Source: Alphaproteobacteria bacterium (GTDB lineage Bacteria; Pseudomonadota; Alphaproteobacteria; Rhizobiales; JAKIUO01). From it: DNA of 34,053 nt. Positions within the stretch are counted from its first letter, which is position 1; every line of letters begins with the position of its first letter. The stretch is taken from the NCBI GenBank assembly GCA_024280475.1, contig JAJRQA010000014.1, positions 1-34,053 of the forward strand. The letters are read 5' to 3'. This document shows, piece after piece, positions 31,357 through 34,053 of the stretch. Made by a program: the position numbers and the translations under genes. The notes under the pieces are model-generated. The model saw only the letters and a list, made by a program, of their open reading frames with translations. It was not told the origin of the DNA and did no database searches.

Positions 31357-31410
31357 AGGATTATATTCCTAAATATATTGATTTATATCAAAAAATAGGA
31401 TAGTATTCCT
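31357..31410 (+). promoter_or_regulatory. Two AGGAT-TATATTCCT-like operator repeats 40 bp apart
   Basis: AGGATTATATTCCT (31357) and AGGATAGTATTCCT (31397) are 14-mers differing at two bases, each a near palindrome (AGGA...TCCT). They start exactly 40 bp apart in AT-rich DNA before the 146-residue protein gene. The pairing and spacing close to four helical turns suggest cooperative binding by a regulator. No matching regulator gene was identified. Confidence 0.45.
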
Positions 31411-31446
31411 TTAATTTAAACCAAAACCAGACGAAAGGAAACAATT

Positions 31447-31887
31447 ATGTCTGATAAAATAAATAACCCACCTGTTGAAACGCACCGCGATGGTGCGGTC
31501 TCCGCCAAAGTTTGGCGCAACTTTACCAAGGAAGGAAAGCCGATGTATTCGGTGACATTCCAAAGGACCTATACCAATCCAAACACCCAGAAGATTGCTG
31601 AATCGCCTTCTTTTGGTGGCACGGATATTCTGAAGATCCCGCAGCTCGCCTCTGACGCCTATCGCACGATAGGAAAAATGCGCGAACTGGATAGATCAGA
31701 TCCTGCACAAGACCAGCAGCATGATGTTCAGCAAGCACAAGCTCCGCAACAGGGCGCTCCGCAGCAACCTGCTCAACAGCAAGCAGCACCTCAAGAAGGC
31801 CTCGCGCAACAGCGAGACACTGCGATGTCTGGTGCAGCACCAGCTCAAAATCAAGTGCGTGGGCAAGCTCCCACTTATGAACGGTAA
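31447..31887 (+). CDS. Conserved mobile-element protein with Gln-rich tail
   Basis: The first ~85 residues form a small beta-rich domain (VETHRDGAVSAKVWRNFTKE, then MYSVTFQRTYTN and GGTDILKIPQLASDAYRTIG). It resembles a small protein common next to recombinase genes in alphaproteobacterial elements; its function is unknown to me. The rest is a Gln/Ala/Pro-rich tail ending QRDTAMSGAAPAQNQVRGQ and PTYER. AAAGGA precedes the ATG. The tail resembles that of the preceding gene, which may mean a shared binding or export signal. Confidence 0.6.
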   Translation: MSDKINNPPVETHRDGAVSAKVWRNFTKEGKPMYSVTFQRTYTNPNTQKIAESPSFGGTDILKIPQLASDAYRTIGKMRELDRSDPAQDQQHDVQQAQAPQQGAPQQPAQQQAAPQEGLAQQRDTAMSGAAPAQNQVRGQAPTYER

Positions 31888-31911
31888 AACTATTGGTTTT
31901 TTCTATAAATT

Positions 31912-31964
31912 CTTTGACTGGAGCCGTGCTGAATTGTATTGTTCACTATACGTTCCAGTCAAAG
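31912..31964. repeat. 11-bp inverted repeat between the Gln-rich protein gene and the recombinase pair
   Basis: CTTTGACTGGA and its exact complement TCCAGTCAAAG are separated by 31 bases. No T-run follows, so it is a poor terminator. It could be a recombinase or regulatory protein site, or a loop that shapes the mRNA start of the downstream gene. Confidence 0.45.
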
Positions 31965-32016
31965 ATAAGGAGAAGTACGTGGTGACTTAAAACAAGCAAA
32001 GACAAAGGACGCATTA

Positions 32017-32369
32017 GTGACAGTTATTGATAACCAAAAGAGGGATAGCTCCGAGAATAAACCAGCCAATTTGACATCTTCCAGTGGACGCAGAGCTTTG
32101 AGCCTTGATGTTGATTACTACCAGTCATTTCTGGATGACACAGATATACCGGACGATAAAAAGCAGGAATTGATCGAGGCGCTTTGGTCAATTGTTATTG
32201 GCTTTGTTGATATGGGATTTGGTATCCACCCCTTGCAACAGCTCAAACATTGCGAGCAGGATCAAACAAGTCAGGCTCTGGCAGAACTCATTGCCAAGAT
32301 GGGGCAAGACGAAACTGAAACGACAGACAAGAATGGAAAAAGGGTGAAAAGCCCGGAAAGGGTCGGCGA

Positions 32370-32373
<4 letters not shown>
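32017..32373 (+). CDS. Small acidic protein co-transcribed with the integrase
   Basis: 118 residues from GTG, with AAGGA 7 bases upstream; no ATG is available in this frame. The core SLDVDYYQSFLDDTDIPDDKK, ELIEALWSIVIGFVDMGFGI looks like a conserved helical protein. Its stop overlaps the recombinase start (ATGA), so it is produced together with the integrase and might be a recombination directionality factor. It is acidic, however, not the usual small basic excisionase, so this is only a suggestion. Confidence 0.6.
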
Positions 32374-34031
<1,658 letters not shown>

Positions 34032-34053
34032 ATTGACGAGAAGTGAGGGGACC

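Overview
The window looks like part of an alphaproteobacterial chromosome, probably Hyphomicrobiales-like. That placement rests on the style of the relaxase, coupling-protein, ParB and ArdC genes, not on a marker gene, so the genus is not determined. It holds most of an integrative mobilizable or conjugative element that ends at a tRNA-Arg(CCG) gene at the right edge. The left end of the element lies outside the window, and a truncated IS3-family insertion sequence occupies the first ~138 bases. No type IV secretion channel genes are visible. The element has a relaxase and a coupling protein, so as seen it is a mobilizable element, or a conjugative one whose channel genes lie to the left.

Backbone. 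Left: a mobC-like gene beheaded by the IS, then a relaxase. Centre: a ParB-like protein and an ArdC-like antirestriction protein on the minus strand. Middle right: a small resolvase, a secreted protein, a coiled-coil protein and a parDE toxin-antitoxin pair. Right (26.2-31.9 kb): a tightly packed transfer operon whose VirD4/TraG-type coupling protein is split into two overlapping ORFs. Last come a small helper-like ORF and a large serine recombinase, whose reading frame runs antisense through the tRNA-Arg gene.

Cargo. Three blocks of likely defence or conflict genes sit between the backbone segments. Block 1 (1.9-7.4 kb) is a Fic protein beside a Pycsar-like locus. That locus has a tandem class III nucleotide cyclase translationally coupled to an E2-ubiquitin-conjugating-like, cysteine-rich protein. 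Divergent from these are a CapW/BrxR-like WYL repressor and a cyclic-nucleotide-binding four-helix membrane effector. E2-like partners and CapW-type regulators are known mainly from CBASS, so this is a hybrid of two second-messenger immunity designs. It is my best candidate for an undescribed system. Block 2 (11-17.6 kb) holds a GHKL ATPase fused to an HExxH metalloprotease, followed by a 1,495-residue beta-solenoid-like membrane protein and a small heptad-repeat protein. Block 3 (20.7-25.4 kb) is a TPR-CHAT caspase-like protease divergent from an ankyrin-repeat protein.

Scars of rearrangement are visible. The parE partner of the parD at 7.4-7.7 kb is reduced to its first ~20 codons exactly where the cyclase-effector block ends, and the IS has removed the start of mobC. 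All functional statements come from motif reading without database searches.
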